Positions 1 to 5,498 of a DNA stretch of 6,488 bases are shown piece after piece. Every line of letters starts with the position of its first letter. The first letter of the stretch is position 1. The stretch is from a bacterium UBA2214 (lineage in GTDB: Bacteria; Zhuqueibacterota; Zhuqueibacteria; Residuimicrobiales; Residuimicrobiaceae). The notes beneath the pieces were generated by a model. It was given only the letters and a program-made list of their open reading frames with translations, had not been told where the DNA came from and searched no databases. Position numbers and translations under genes: made by a program. The stretch is from NCBI GenBank assembly GCA_002327255.1, contig DCUM01000076.1, positions 15,642 through 22,129 of the forward strand, read 5' to 3'.

Positions 1-1344
1 GCCACTTCCAAAATTGCCGTGAAAGCCAAAGAGCGCTCTGACCATATCAAGGACTTGCTCGACTTGCGCCAGGCCATCGATGTTTTGCTGGGCATCGCCA
101 CGGAAACGGATTCTCTCGACGACGCAGGCGCCGGCAACCGCAAAAAGGCAAAGGCGGATGACGCTTCGATCGACCTGAGTTCCGATGGCATGTGGATGAA
201 CTATGCCGGCCGCGATCGTCCCGCGCCACGCTCCAAGGACGAAATGGCAACGAAGAACGAACGGGGTGTGGTCGCCATCGCGGACTCGGCGAAAGCCGAC
301 GGCGCGGTCGTAAATCCAGCGCTTCCGGACAGTGTTCAGGAGGCAGAAAGACTCAAAAGTCTGGAGTTGAAAAAAGTCAGGCAGTTAGCCGAAAAGCGTC
401 TCGCGCTGGCGGAACTGTACATGTTCAATTTTGACAAACCCGATTCCGCCATGCAGCTGCTTCTCGCGGTCGTCGAGAGCAAACCCGACACACTGTTGTC
501 GGCGCGTGCCCTCTATTCCATCGGCTATATCATGCGCTCGATGAGCAAGGACACGGTACATGCGGATTCGCTCTTCAGGGCACTGATCTACTTGTATCCG
601 GAGTCGCCGCATGCCGAAGGAGCACGCCGATTTCTCGGTCAGCCGCTGCTCAGTGACAAAGTCGATTCCGCCATGTACGTCTTCACCCGTGCCGAAGAGG
701 CCTTCTGGAAAAGGGACAATGTCGACAGCGCCATCGCCCTTTATGCCTCCATCCCCGCGGTTTTTCCCGAATCACCCTATGCGCCCAAAGCCCAGTATGG
801 CATCGGCTGGCTCTATGAGAATGTCCTGCATGATTATGACAAAGCCATCGGTTCCTATAATGCCATCGTGAAGAACTATCCCGAGAGCGTCTATGGCAAA
901 GAGTTGAAAACCAAACTGGCACGGCATGAACAGGCTATCCAGGCCATCGCGGCGCGCAAAAAAGCGATTGCCGATTCCATCGCCGAGGCCAAAACACAGC
1001 TTGCCAAGGCACGACGGGATTCATTGGCCGGCACTTTTGCCGATTCCACGCAGACTCTTTTGGCCGCTGCGCTCCATGATTCGAGCGCCGGGCACGACAG
1101 CCTCAGCGTGGCAGCGAACAGGGACACTTCAGCCGTCCAGGATAGCACCGCCATCCGCACTGCTGCACCCGTGGCACCTCTGCCGCAAGCATTCCCTCCC
1201 GACGGTCCGCCTGACATGCGGAATGAGGAGGTGGAAGGGGTTCAAGCGGCGGACTCTGCCAAAACCGCTGCCGGAGTGCCGGGGAAAAAGCCCGACCAGA
1301 AGGGCCAAGAGGCCGAGAAGCGGAAAACCGAGGATTTGCGCTAA
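1..1344 (+). CDS. TPR-repeat protein, C-terminal part (5' end outside window)
   Basis: The reading frame is open from the first base, so the gene is probably cut by the window edge. The first start-like codon is a GTG at 19 with no good ribosome site, and residue numbers here count from it. Residues about 105-300 form helical TPR-like repeats. These have 'DSA' helix starts (142, 216, 236) and junctions such as YPESPH (193-198), FPESPY (249-254) and YPESVY (287-292). The repeats resemble those of BamD/CpoB-like envelope proteins. Residues about 295-335 are charged and alanine-rich, possibly coiled coil. The tail to 441 is low-complexity, rich in Asp-Ser, Ala, Pro and Lys, and probably disordered. 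Residues 30-110 are also low-complexity. TPR repeats mediate protein-protein contacts, and no enzyme motif is visible. An envelope or periplasmic location is inference, because the signal region is not in view. pyrK follows after 34 bases on the same strand, so co-transcription is likely without implying a shared function. Confidence 0.8.
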   Translation, partial: ATSKIAVKAKERSDHIKDLLDLRQAIDVLLGIATETDSLDDAGAGNRKKAKADDASIDLSSDGMWMNYAGRDRPAPRSKDEMATKNERGVVAIADSAKADGAVVNPALPDSVQEAERLKSLELKKVRQLAEKRLALAELYMFNFDKPDSAMQLLLAVVESKPDTLLSARALYSIGYIMRSMSKDTVHADSLFRALIYLYPESPHAEGARRFLGQPLLSDKVDSAMYVFTRAEEAFWKRDNVDSAIALYASIPAVFPESPYAPKAQYGIGWLYENVLHDYDKAIGSYNAIVKNYPESVYGKELKTKLARHEQAIQAIAARKKAIADSIAEAKTQLAKARRDSLAGTFADSTQTLLAAALHDSSAGHDSLSVAANRDTSAVQDSTAIRTAAPVAPLPQAFPPDGPPDMRNEEVEGVQAADSAKTAAGVPGKKPDQKGQEAEKRKTEDLR

Positions 1345-1367
1345 ACGTTCGTCGTAACAACCTGCTC

Positions 1368-1373
1368 GAGGAA
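1368..1373 (+). promoter_or_regulatory. Ribosome binding site that decides the pyrK start
   Basis: GAGGAA lies 5 bases before a CTG codon at 1379 in the pyrK frame. The frame has a TAA stop at 1355-1357, and no ATG, GTG or TTG occurs in frame between that stop and the GTG at 1424. This site therefore supports initiation at CTG 1379. Confidence 0.6.
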
Positions 1374-1378
1374 TTGAT

Positions 1379-2188
1379 CTGTCCAAAACGACTCTGAAAA
1401 CATCCGTCATCGACCTGCGCGAAGTGGCGGCGGATACCTTCCGGCTCAGTTTTGCGGCGCCGGCATGGGCGCAAACCGCACGGGCGGGGCAATTCGTCAA
1501 TATCCAGATGCCGCAGCACGGCGATCTCCTGTGGCGCCGCCCTTTCAGCGTGCACGATGCCGACTCCGCACATGGGACGCTCGATATCCTCTTTGCCGCC
1601 GTCGGCCGCGGCAGCCGCGCGCTGAGCCGCTGCAAACCCGGCGACGCGCTGGATGTGCTCGGCCTGCTCGGCAATTCGTTCACTGAACCCGCCGAGGAAG
1701 AGGAGGTTATCCTCGTTGCCGGCGGGCTCGGCGTGGCGCCCTTCATGCTGCTGCTGCGGCAATTGCGCCATTGGCCCGGCAAAAAAACCGTGTTCCTGGG
1801 ATTCCGTTCTTCCCGGCAGGTCTGCTGCGCAGAGACCCTGGTGCAGCGGGGCGCCCGCATCGTCCTCAGCAGCGATGACGGCAGCGCCGGAGTGCGCGGT
1901 CTGGTGACGACAGCGCTCGAGGACTATCTGATTTCCCGGGACGCGCGTCAAAAGGTGCTGCTCTATGTCTGCGGCCCGACGCCCATGCTCCGCTCGGTGC
2001 GCGCAGTGGCGCTGCAGTATCACATCCCCGCCCAGGTCACGGTGGAGAACCGCATGGCCTGCGGATTCGGCGCCTGCGTCGGCTGTCCGGTTGAACTGGC
2101 GCAGCCGCGCCCCGACGGCCAGAAGTACCTGCTCGCCTGCAAGGATGGGCCGGTGTTTCCCCTCGAGGAGATCGTGTTCAATGATTGA
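1379..2188 (+). CDS. pyrK: Dihydroorotate dehydrogenase B, electron-transfer subunit
   Basis: PyrK passes electrons between NAD and the PyrD catalytic subunit in the conversion of dihydroorotate to orotate (pyrimidine synthesis, cytoplasm). From CTG 1379 the product is 269 residues, about the usual family length. The FAD-binding motif R-P-F-S is at 54-57 and the nucleotide-binding GGLGVAP stretch at 115-121. The C-terminal [2Fe-2S] ligands are C228, C233, C236 and C254, giving the PyrK spacing C-x4-C-x2-C-x17-C. The first conventional start, GTG 1424, would remove residues 1-15. These include the first beta strand (KTSVIDLREVAADTFRL), which the ferredoxin-reductase-like barrel normally has. 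I therefore chose the CTG preceded by GAGGAA; other candidates are CTG 1394 or GTG 1424. The gene ends inside pyrD in an ATGATTGA overlap. The family call is very secure; the start codon is only moderately so. Confidence 0.94.
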   Translation: MSKTTLKTSVIDLREVAADTFRLSFAAPAWAQTARAGQFVNIQMPQHGDLLWRRPFSVHDADSAHGTLDILFAAVGRGSRALSRCKPGDALDVLGLLGNSFTEPAEEEEVILVAGGLGVAPFMLLLRQLRHWPGKKTVFLGFRSSRQVCCAETLVQRGARIVLSSDDGSAGVRGLVTTALEDYLISRDARQKVLLYVCGPTPMLRSVRAVALQYHIPAQVTVENRMACGFGACVGCPVELAQPRPDGQKYLLACKDGPVFPLEEIVFND

Positions 2189-3095
2189 CCTCAGCACGCA
2201 AATCGCTTCGCTGCGGCTGCAAAATCCTGTGCTCACCGCCAGCGGCACGTTTGGCTATGCAGAAGAATTCGCCGATTTTTACGACCTCAATCGCCTCGGT
2301 GGCGTGGTCACCAAGACGGTGACCATCGAGCCACGGCCGGGCAACGCGCCGCCGCGCATCTGCGAGACGCCCGCGGGCATGCTCAATTCCATCGGCTTGC
2401 CCAATGTCGGCGTTGAACAATTTATCGCCGAAAAATGGCCCTTTCTCAGTCGACTCGTGAACGCGGTCATCATCAATGTCGCCGGCAAGACGCCGGATGA
2501 TTTCGTTCGCGCCGTGGAACGGCTCGATGCCCTGGACGGCATCGCCGCCTTTGAACTGAATTACAGCTGTCCCAATGTCAAGGAGGGAGGACTCTCCTTC
2601 AGCAGCAATCCTCGCGTCGCGGAGCAGGTGACGGCGATGGTGCGCAAGGTGACCAGGCGGCCGCTGATCACCAAGTTGACGCCGAATGTCACCTCCATCT
2701 CGGAGATCGGCCGCGCCTGTGAAGCGGCCGGCGCCGATGCCGTCTCGGCTATCAATACCCTGGTGGGCATGGCCATCGACATCCACAGCCGCAAGCCGCG
2801 ACTGGCCTCCATCACAGGCGGCCTCTCCGGTCCGGCCATCCGGCCGGTGGCTCTGGCCAAGGTCTTTGAACTGGCCCGGGTGCTGCGGATACCGGTCATC
2901 GGCATCGGCGGCATCCAGAGCGCGGCGGATGCCCTCGAATTCATCCTCGCCGGCGCGGCGGCGCTGCAGATCGGCACCGCCAATTTCATGAATCCCGGGG
3001 CGGCGCTGGAAGTCGTGGAAGGGTTAGAGCACTATTGTGCCGGGCAGAAAATTGCCCGTTTGATGGATCTGCGCGGCGCGGTAAAACTGAAATGA
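2181..3095 (+). CDS. pyrD: Dihydroorotate dehydrogenase B, catalytic FMN subunit (class 1B)
   Basis: This enzyme oxidises dihydroorotate to orotate, the fourth step of de novo UMP synthesis, using FMN and passing electrons to PyrK. The 304-residue product has the class 1B layout. An ASGTFG segment is at 20-25 and a TKT segment with K45. The NYSCPN loop carries the catalytic base C130, which is cysteine as in class 1 rather than the serine of class 2. The KLTPNV segment has K165. NTLVGMAID is at 192-200, GGLSGPAI at 213-220, and the phosphate-binding GIGGI at 241-245 is followed by AGAAALQIGTA at 257-267. There is no N-terminal membrane extension, as expected for a soluble PyrK-dependent enzyme. 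The start is ATG 2181, with GAGGAG at 2165-2170 about 10 bases upstream. The 8-base overlap with pyrK suggests translational coupling, which suits a heterotetramer made of equal subunits. The frame is open for a long way upstream, but that part only shadows pyrK. Confidence 0.97.
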   Translation: MIDLSTQIASLRLQNPVLTASGTFGYAEEFADFYDLNRLGGVVTKTVTIEPRPGNAPPRICETPAGMLNSIGLPNVGVEQFIAEKWPFLSRLVNAVIINVAGKTPDDFVRAVERLDALDGIAAFELNYSCPNVKEGGLSFSSNPRVAEQVTAMVRKVTRRPLITKLTPNVTSISEIGRACEAAGADAVSAINTLVGMAIDIHSRKPRLASITGGLSGPAIRPVALAKVFELARVLRIPVIGIGGIQSAADALEFILAGAAALQIGTANFMNPGAALEVVEGLEHYCAGQKIARLMDLRGAVKLK

Positions 3096-3150
3096 ATGGC
3101 CGCAGGCGCCGCTTCACCTCTTTGCGGCCTGGCGCGGCGATTACGCCTTA

Positions 3151-3198
3151 CTCCTTCCCACGCGGAGCGTGGGAAGGAGCAGCGCTCCGCGTGGGAAG
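3151..3198. repeat. Composite REP-like palindromic repeat with two alternative hairpins
   Basis: Hairpin A is a perfect 13-base inverted repeat. CTCCTTCCCACGC (3151-3163) pairs with 3167-3179 around a 3-base GGA loop. Hairpin B uses part of the same left arm: 3154-3169 (CTTCCCACGCGGAGCG) is perfectly complementary to 3183-3198 over 16 bases, with a 13-base loop at 3170-3182. A and B share the left arm, so they cannot form together. The core TTCCCACGC/GCGTGGGAA with a GGAGC or GCTCC centre resembles short intergenic palindromes that I recall as abundant in many environmental bacteria (REP-like). Such elements can be spread by REP-associated tyrosine transposases, but none is encoded here. Possible roles are mRNA 3' stabilisation of pyrKD or partial attenuation. 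Both are inference. Confidence 0.85.
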
Positions 3199-3234
3199 CA
3201 ATCCCGGCCGCTCCTGCGGCAGACAACCAATGCG

Positions 3235-3240
3235 AAGGAG
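3235..3240 (+). promoter_or_regulatory. Ribosome binding site of rlpA
   Basis: AAGGAG lies 6 bases before ATG 3247, an almost ideal Shine-Dalgarno placement. It sets the start at 3247 rather than at the GTG 3169 further upstream, which lies inside the palindromic repeat. Confidence 0.85.
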
Positions 3241-3246
3241 CCATCC

Positions 3247-3705
3247 ATGAAATGGCGGCGTTTTATCATCTGTTGTAGTGTGACCTTGATATGCGCGTGC
3301 ATGCCGAATGCCCATTGGCGTGACGATGCCTATGCCCGTGACGACTCCGAGCCGCAGCAGCGCTCCGCATGGCGCGATCGCGGCGAAGAGCGTCCCAATC
3401 TGCTCAGCACCGATACCGGCATCGCCTCGTTCATGGCCGATGAGATCCACGGCCGCATGACCGCCAATGGTGAACTCTATGACATGCGCCAGCTCACCGC
3501 CGCGCATCGCACGTTGCCATTCGGCACCATCGTGTTGGTCAAAAACAGCGCCAACGGCAGGAGCGTTGAGGTGCGCATCAACGATCGCGGGCCCTACGTC
3601 GACGGCCGCATCATCGATCTCTCCTTTGAGGCGGCCAAACAACTGGGGTTGGTGGAGCGCGGCAGCGGCATGGTGGAATTGCGGGTCGTGCGCTACGGAA
3701 AATGA
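3247..3705 (+). CDS. rlpA: RlpA-like lipoprotein (double-psi beta-barrel, probable septal lytic transglycosylase)
   Basis: RlpA proteins have a double-psi beta-barrel. In Pseudomonas aeruginosa RlpA is a lytic transglycosylase acting on glycan strands stripped of stem peptides. The product here is 152 residues. Basic residues are followed by a hydrophobic stretch (6-17) and a possible lipobox ending at C18 (I-C-A-C). Cysteine at the -2 position is unusual, so lipidation is likely but not certain. The mature protein has a short polar linker (about 20-55) and then the barrel: HGRMTANGELYD (68-79), LTAAHRTLPFGT (83-94) and VRINDRGPYVDGR (109-121). The presumed catalytic residues E76, H87 and D113 keep the 11- and 26-residue spacing of the E, H and D residues I recall from the P. 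aeruginosa enzyme. There is no C-terminal SPOR domain, so septal targeting through denuded glycan is not evident. cdsA follows after 27 bases, suggesting an envelope-related operon. Confidence 0.9.
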   Translation: MKWRRFIICCSVTLICACMPNAHWRDDAYARDDSEPQQRSAWRDRGEERPNLLSTDTGIASFMADEIHGRMTANGELYDMRQLTAAHRTLPFGTIVLVKNSANGRSVEVRINDRGPYVDGRIIDLSFEAAKQLGLVERGSGMVELRVVRYGK

Positions 3706-3723
3706 CAGAATGATTCCTATCCT

Positions 3724-3728
3724 GGAGG
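3724..3728 (+). promoter_or_regulatory. Ribosome binding site of cdsA, closely spaced
   Basis: GGAGG ends only 4 bases before GTG 3733, closer than the usual 5-9 bases. A CTG at 3739 would sit at a better distance. GTG 3733 is preferred as the more common start codon, and the choice changes the protein by only two residues. Confidence 0.6.
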
Positions 3729-3732
3729 AAGT

Positions 3733-4560
3733 GTGAACCTGAAATCCTTTGGCATCCGGTCTCTGATCGCTGTGATCTTCGGTCCGGCCATTCTTCTCGC
3801 CGCCTGGTATGGCAGTCACTGGTGGCTGGCTTTTGTCGCCCTGGTTGTGGTGCTCTCCGTTTATGAATATTACGGACTGGCGCAGCGTAAAGGCGCCCAT
3901 GGCATGCATTACATGGGTATTCTGGCTGCTTTTGTCATGGTCCTGGCGCTCTATTATCACGCCGAATGGAGCATCCTGCCGATCATCCTCCTCTTTTTGG
4001 TCGCCGTGCAATTTTACGCGCTCTATCGCAAAGAGGGATCTGCGCTGCTCGACGTGCCCACCACCGTTTTCGCGCCGCTCTATTATGCCCTCAGTTTTGG
4101 CAGCTTTATCCTCATCCGCGAACTGCCGGCGCGCTACGGACTCAACAGTGATCCGGCTGGCCGCTGGCTGGTCATGCTCATACTGACCATCTGGATCTGC
4201 GATACCGCCGCCTACATCGGCGGATCCTATCTGGGACGCCATAAACTCATGCCGCGCATCAGTCCCAACAAGACCATCGAGGGCACGGCTTTGGGATTCA
4301 TCTTCGCCGTTCTGATGGCCTGGCTCTGTCATGTCTGGTTCATCCAGGGATTGCGGTTGCAGGACTCTTTGATCATCGGCATCATTGCCGGCAGCCTGGG
4401 CCAGTACGGCGATCTGTTTGAATCCATGTTCAAACGCGATGCAGGTGTCAAGGATTCCTCCAACCTCATCCCCGAACACGGCGGCGCACTCGACCGCTTC
4501 GACAGCCTGACCCTCTGCGCACCGGTGATGTATCTCTATTTGAAATGGTTTGCGTTCTAA
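3733..4560 (+). CDS. cdsA: Phosphatidate cytidylyltransferase (CDP-diacylglycerol synthase)
   Basis: CdsA makes CDP-diacylglycerol from phosphatidic acid and CTP in the inner membrane, the branch point for all bacterial phospholipids. The 275-residue product is of normal length. It is strongly hydrophobic, with about eight or nine membrane segments (roughly 8-25, 29-48, 60-76, 79-97, 108-129, 145-164, 184-205, 212-226 and 259-274). The conserved cytoplasmic block runs from C156-D157-T158 through a GGSYLGRHK segment to ISPNKTIEG (176-184). The CdsA signature begins S231-M-F-K-R and continues through K240-D241 to H249-G-G-A-L-D-R-F-D257. D227 and D254 lie where the family's metal-binding aspartates are expected. 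The start is GTG. In many genomes cdsA sits beside uppS, frr or dxr, but here its upstream neighbour is rlpA and no isoprenoid gene is visible. The gene ends the plus-strand block just before the terminator. Confidence 0.97.
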   Translation: MNLKSFGIRSLIAVIFGPAILLAAWYGSHWWLAFVALVVVLSVYEYYGLAQRKGAHGMHYMGILAAFVMVLALYYHAEWSILPIILLFLVAVQFYALYRKEGSALLDVPTTVFAPLYYALSFGSFILIRELPARYGLNSDPAGRWLVMLILTIWICDTAAYIGGSYLGRHKLMPRISPNKTIEGTALGFIFAVLMAWLCHVWFIQGLRLQDSLIIGIIAGSLGQYGDLFESMFKRDAGVKDSSNLIPEHGGALDRFDSLTLCAPVMYLYLKWFAF

Positions 4561-4612
4561 GGAAGTGCCTGGAGGGAAACCGTTTTAGCATTTCACGGTC
4601 ATCGAGTAAGCC

Positions 4613-4649
4613 AAAAAGCCGGAACTCTTTTTAGAACATCCGGCTTTTT
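4613..4649. terminator. Bidirectional intrinsic terminator between convergent genes
   Basis: An 11-base stem, AAAAAGCCGGA (4613-4623) with TCCGGCTTTTT (4639-4649), encloses a 15-base loop (4624-4638). The GC core is flanked by A5 on the left and T5 on the right, so either strand gives a hairpin followed by a U-run. It lies 52 bases after the cdsA stop and 12 bases after the stop of the minus-strand M55 peptidase gene. It can therefore end both transcripts. Confidence 0.88.
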
Positions 4650-4661
4650 ATTAAAATACAA

Positions 4662-5483
4662 TCAAAACACCGACCGCGCCAGCCGGAACAGCGCCAGAAA
4701 CGCGCGGTAGAGTTCCGGGTATGCGGCGGTTTCGTAGCGCAGTACCTTGGTCTCGATGCGCTCGGCGCCGGGCAGCAGTGCAGCCGCGTCGGCCATCTCC
4801 ACTTTCGGAAAGCGCACTTCCAGCACCAGAGGGGCTTTGAAAATCAGTGCTTTGGCTTTTTTCCTGTTCCGCACCGCCTGCTCCGCCTCTTCCCTGATCG
4901 CCTTCAGGGTTTCCTGAAACGGATAGCAGCGCGCGCAGAGCCGGCCGCGGCCCTCTTTCACCGCCACCGCTCGCACCCAGGGCATCAGCGCTCGCGCCTC
5001 CCCGGCCAGCGCCTTGTCGCCGGTGACCAGGAGTGTGGGTACGCCATAAGCGCCCGCCATGCCCGCATTCAATCCCAGCTCGCCTACCTGTTGTCCATTG
5101 ACGTGAATCGATTCGATGAGCGAATAGGCGTAAATATGATCGTGGATGGCCTGCGGTGTGCCGAAGCTGGCGTGATACCCCGTGAAAAACGCCCCGGCGC
5201 AGGAGTCATCCAGGTCCTGCACCATGGAAAAGGGTTTGCCCGGGCCGCTCACCAATTGGGCTTTGGGATGGAGCTGATCCACGAGGAGATTGGCCATATT
5301 GCTGTGCGAATCGTTCACCACCACTTCCGTGGCGCCCGCGGCCACGGCGCCTGCGATGGCTGCGTTCACTTCCGCGGTCATCCATTGCCGCGCCGGCTGA
5401 TACTCCCGCGCTGCCGGATCCACATGCTCCTTGAGCACCACACCGTTGACGCCTTCCATGTCCGCTGAAATATAGATCTTCAT
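4662..5483 (-). CDS. dppA: M55 family D-aminopeptidase (DppA type)
   Basis: M55 enzymes are zinc-dependent peptidases. Bacillus subtilis DppA releases N-terminal D-amino acids such as D-Ala from short peptides and forms a decameric ring. This 273-residue product has almost exactly the DppA length. D8 and E10 in the N-terminal SADMEG segment, H60 in VNDSH and H104 in GYHA fall at the same numbers as the zinc ligands I recall for DppA. E135 in the VNGQQVGELGLNA segment corresponds to its last ligand, one or two positions later. The nucleophilic histidine is probably H116 in IHDHIY, although H114 is close by and the usual 'HT' is 'HI' here. There is no signal peptide, so the enzyme is cytoplasmic. 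The start is ATG 5483, 15 bases after the stop of the upstream M29-like gene, and no clear Shine-Dalgarno is present. Translation may depend on coupling to that gene. No dpp transporter genes are nearby. The symbol reflects family, not proven substrate. Confidence 0.93.
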   Translation of the reverse strand: MKIYISADMEGVNGVVLKEHVDPAAREYQPARQWMTAEVNAAIAGAVAAGATEVVVNDSHSNMANLLVDQLHPKAQLVSGPGKPFSMVQDLDDSCAGAFFTGYHASFGTPQAIHDHIYAYSLIESIHVNGQQVGELGLNAGMAGAYGVPTLLVTGDKALAGEARALMPWVRAVAVKEGRGRLCARCYPFQETLKAIREEAEQAVRNRKKAKALIFKAPLVLEVRFPKVEMADAAALLPGAERIETKVLRYETAAYPELYRAFLALFRLARSVF

Positions 5484-5498
5484 CGTTTTCTGTCTCTA

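Larger units (their letters stand above)
3096..3246 (+). other. Intergenic region between pyrD and rlpA
   Basis: These 151 bases contain no credible gene. They hold the composite palindromic repeat (3151-3198) and the rlpA ribosome binding site at the right end. I see no clear -35/-10 promoter. The hairpins are not followed by a T-tract, so they do not look like a standard terminator. Transcription may therefore run through from pyrD. Confidence 0.6.

Noticed and set aside
1965..2180. A 72-residue N-terminal extension of PyrD
   Set aside because: It overlaps the pyrK C-terminus out of frame and is Arg/Ser-rich. The family start and the ribosome site both point to ATG 2181.
1103..2248. A 381-codon minus-strand frame opposite the TPR gene tail and pyrK
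   Set aside because: pyrK is certain on the plus strand, and this frame shows no domain and has antisense-type composition.
3151..3198. Intrinsic terminator after pyrD
   Set aside because: The hairpins are strong, but no T-tract follows either of them on the plus strand, so a REP-like repeat is the better description.
3151..3198. CRISPR repeat
   Set aside because: There are only one and a half copies, with no regular spacers and no cas genes.
3169..3246. A longer RlpA starting at GTG 3169
   Set aside because: This would translate the palindromic repeat and bury the signal peptide. AAGGAG 6 bases before ATG 3247 gives a clean start.
3148..4479. A 443-codon open frame on the minus strand opposite rlpA and cdsA
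   Set aside because: It lies fully antisense to two well-recognised genes, has no family motif, and is rich in His, Gln and Asp, as antisense frames of GC-rich genes usually are. Its downstream end (3148 onward) runs through the palindromic repeat.
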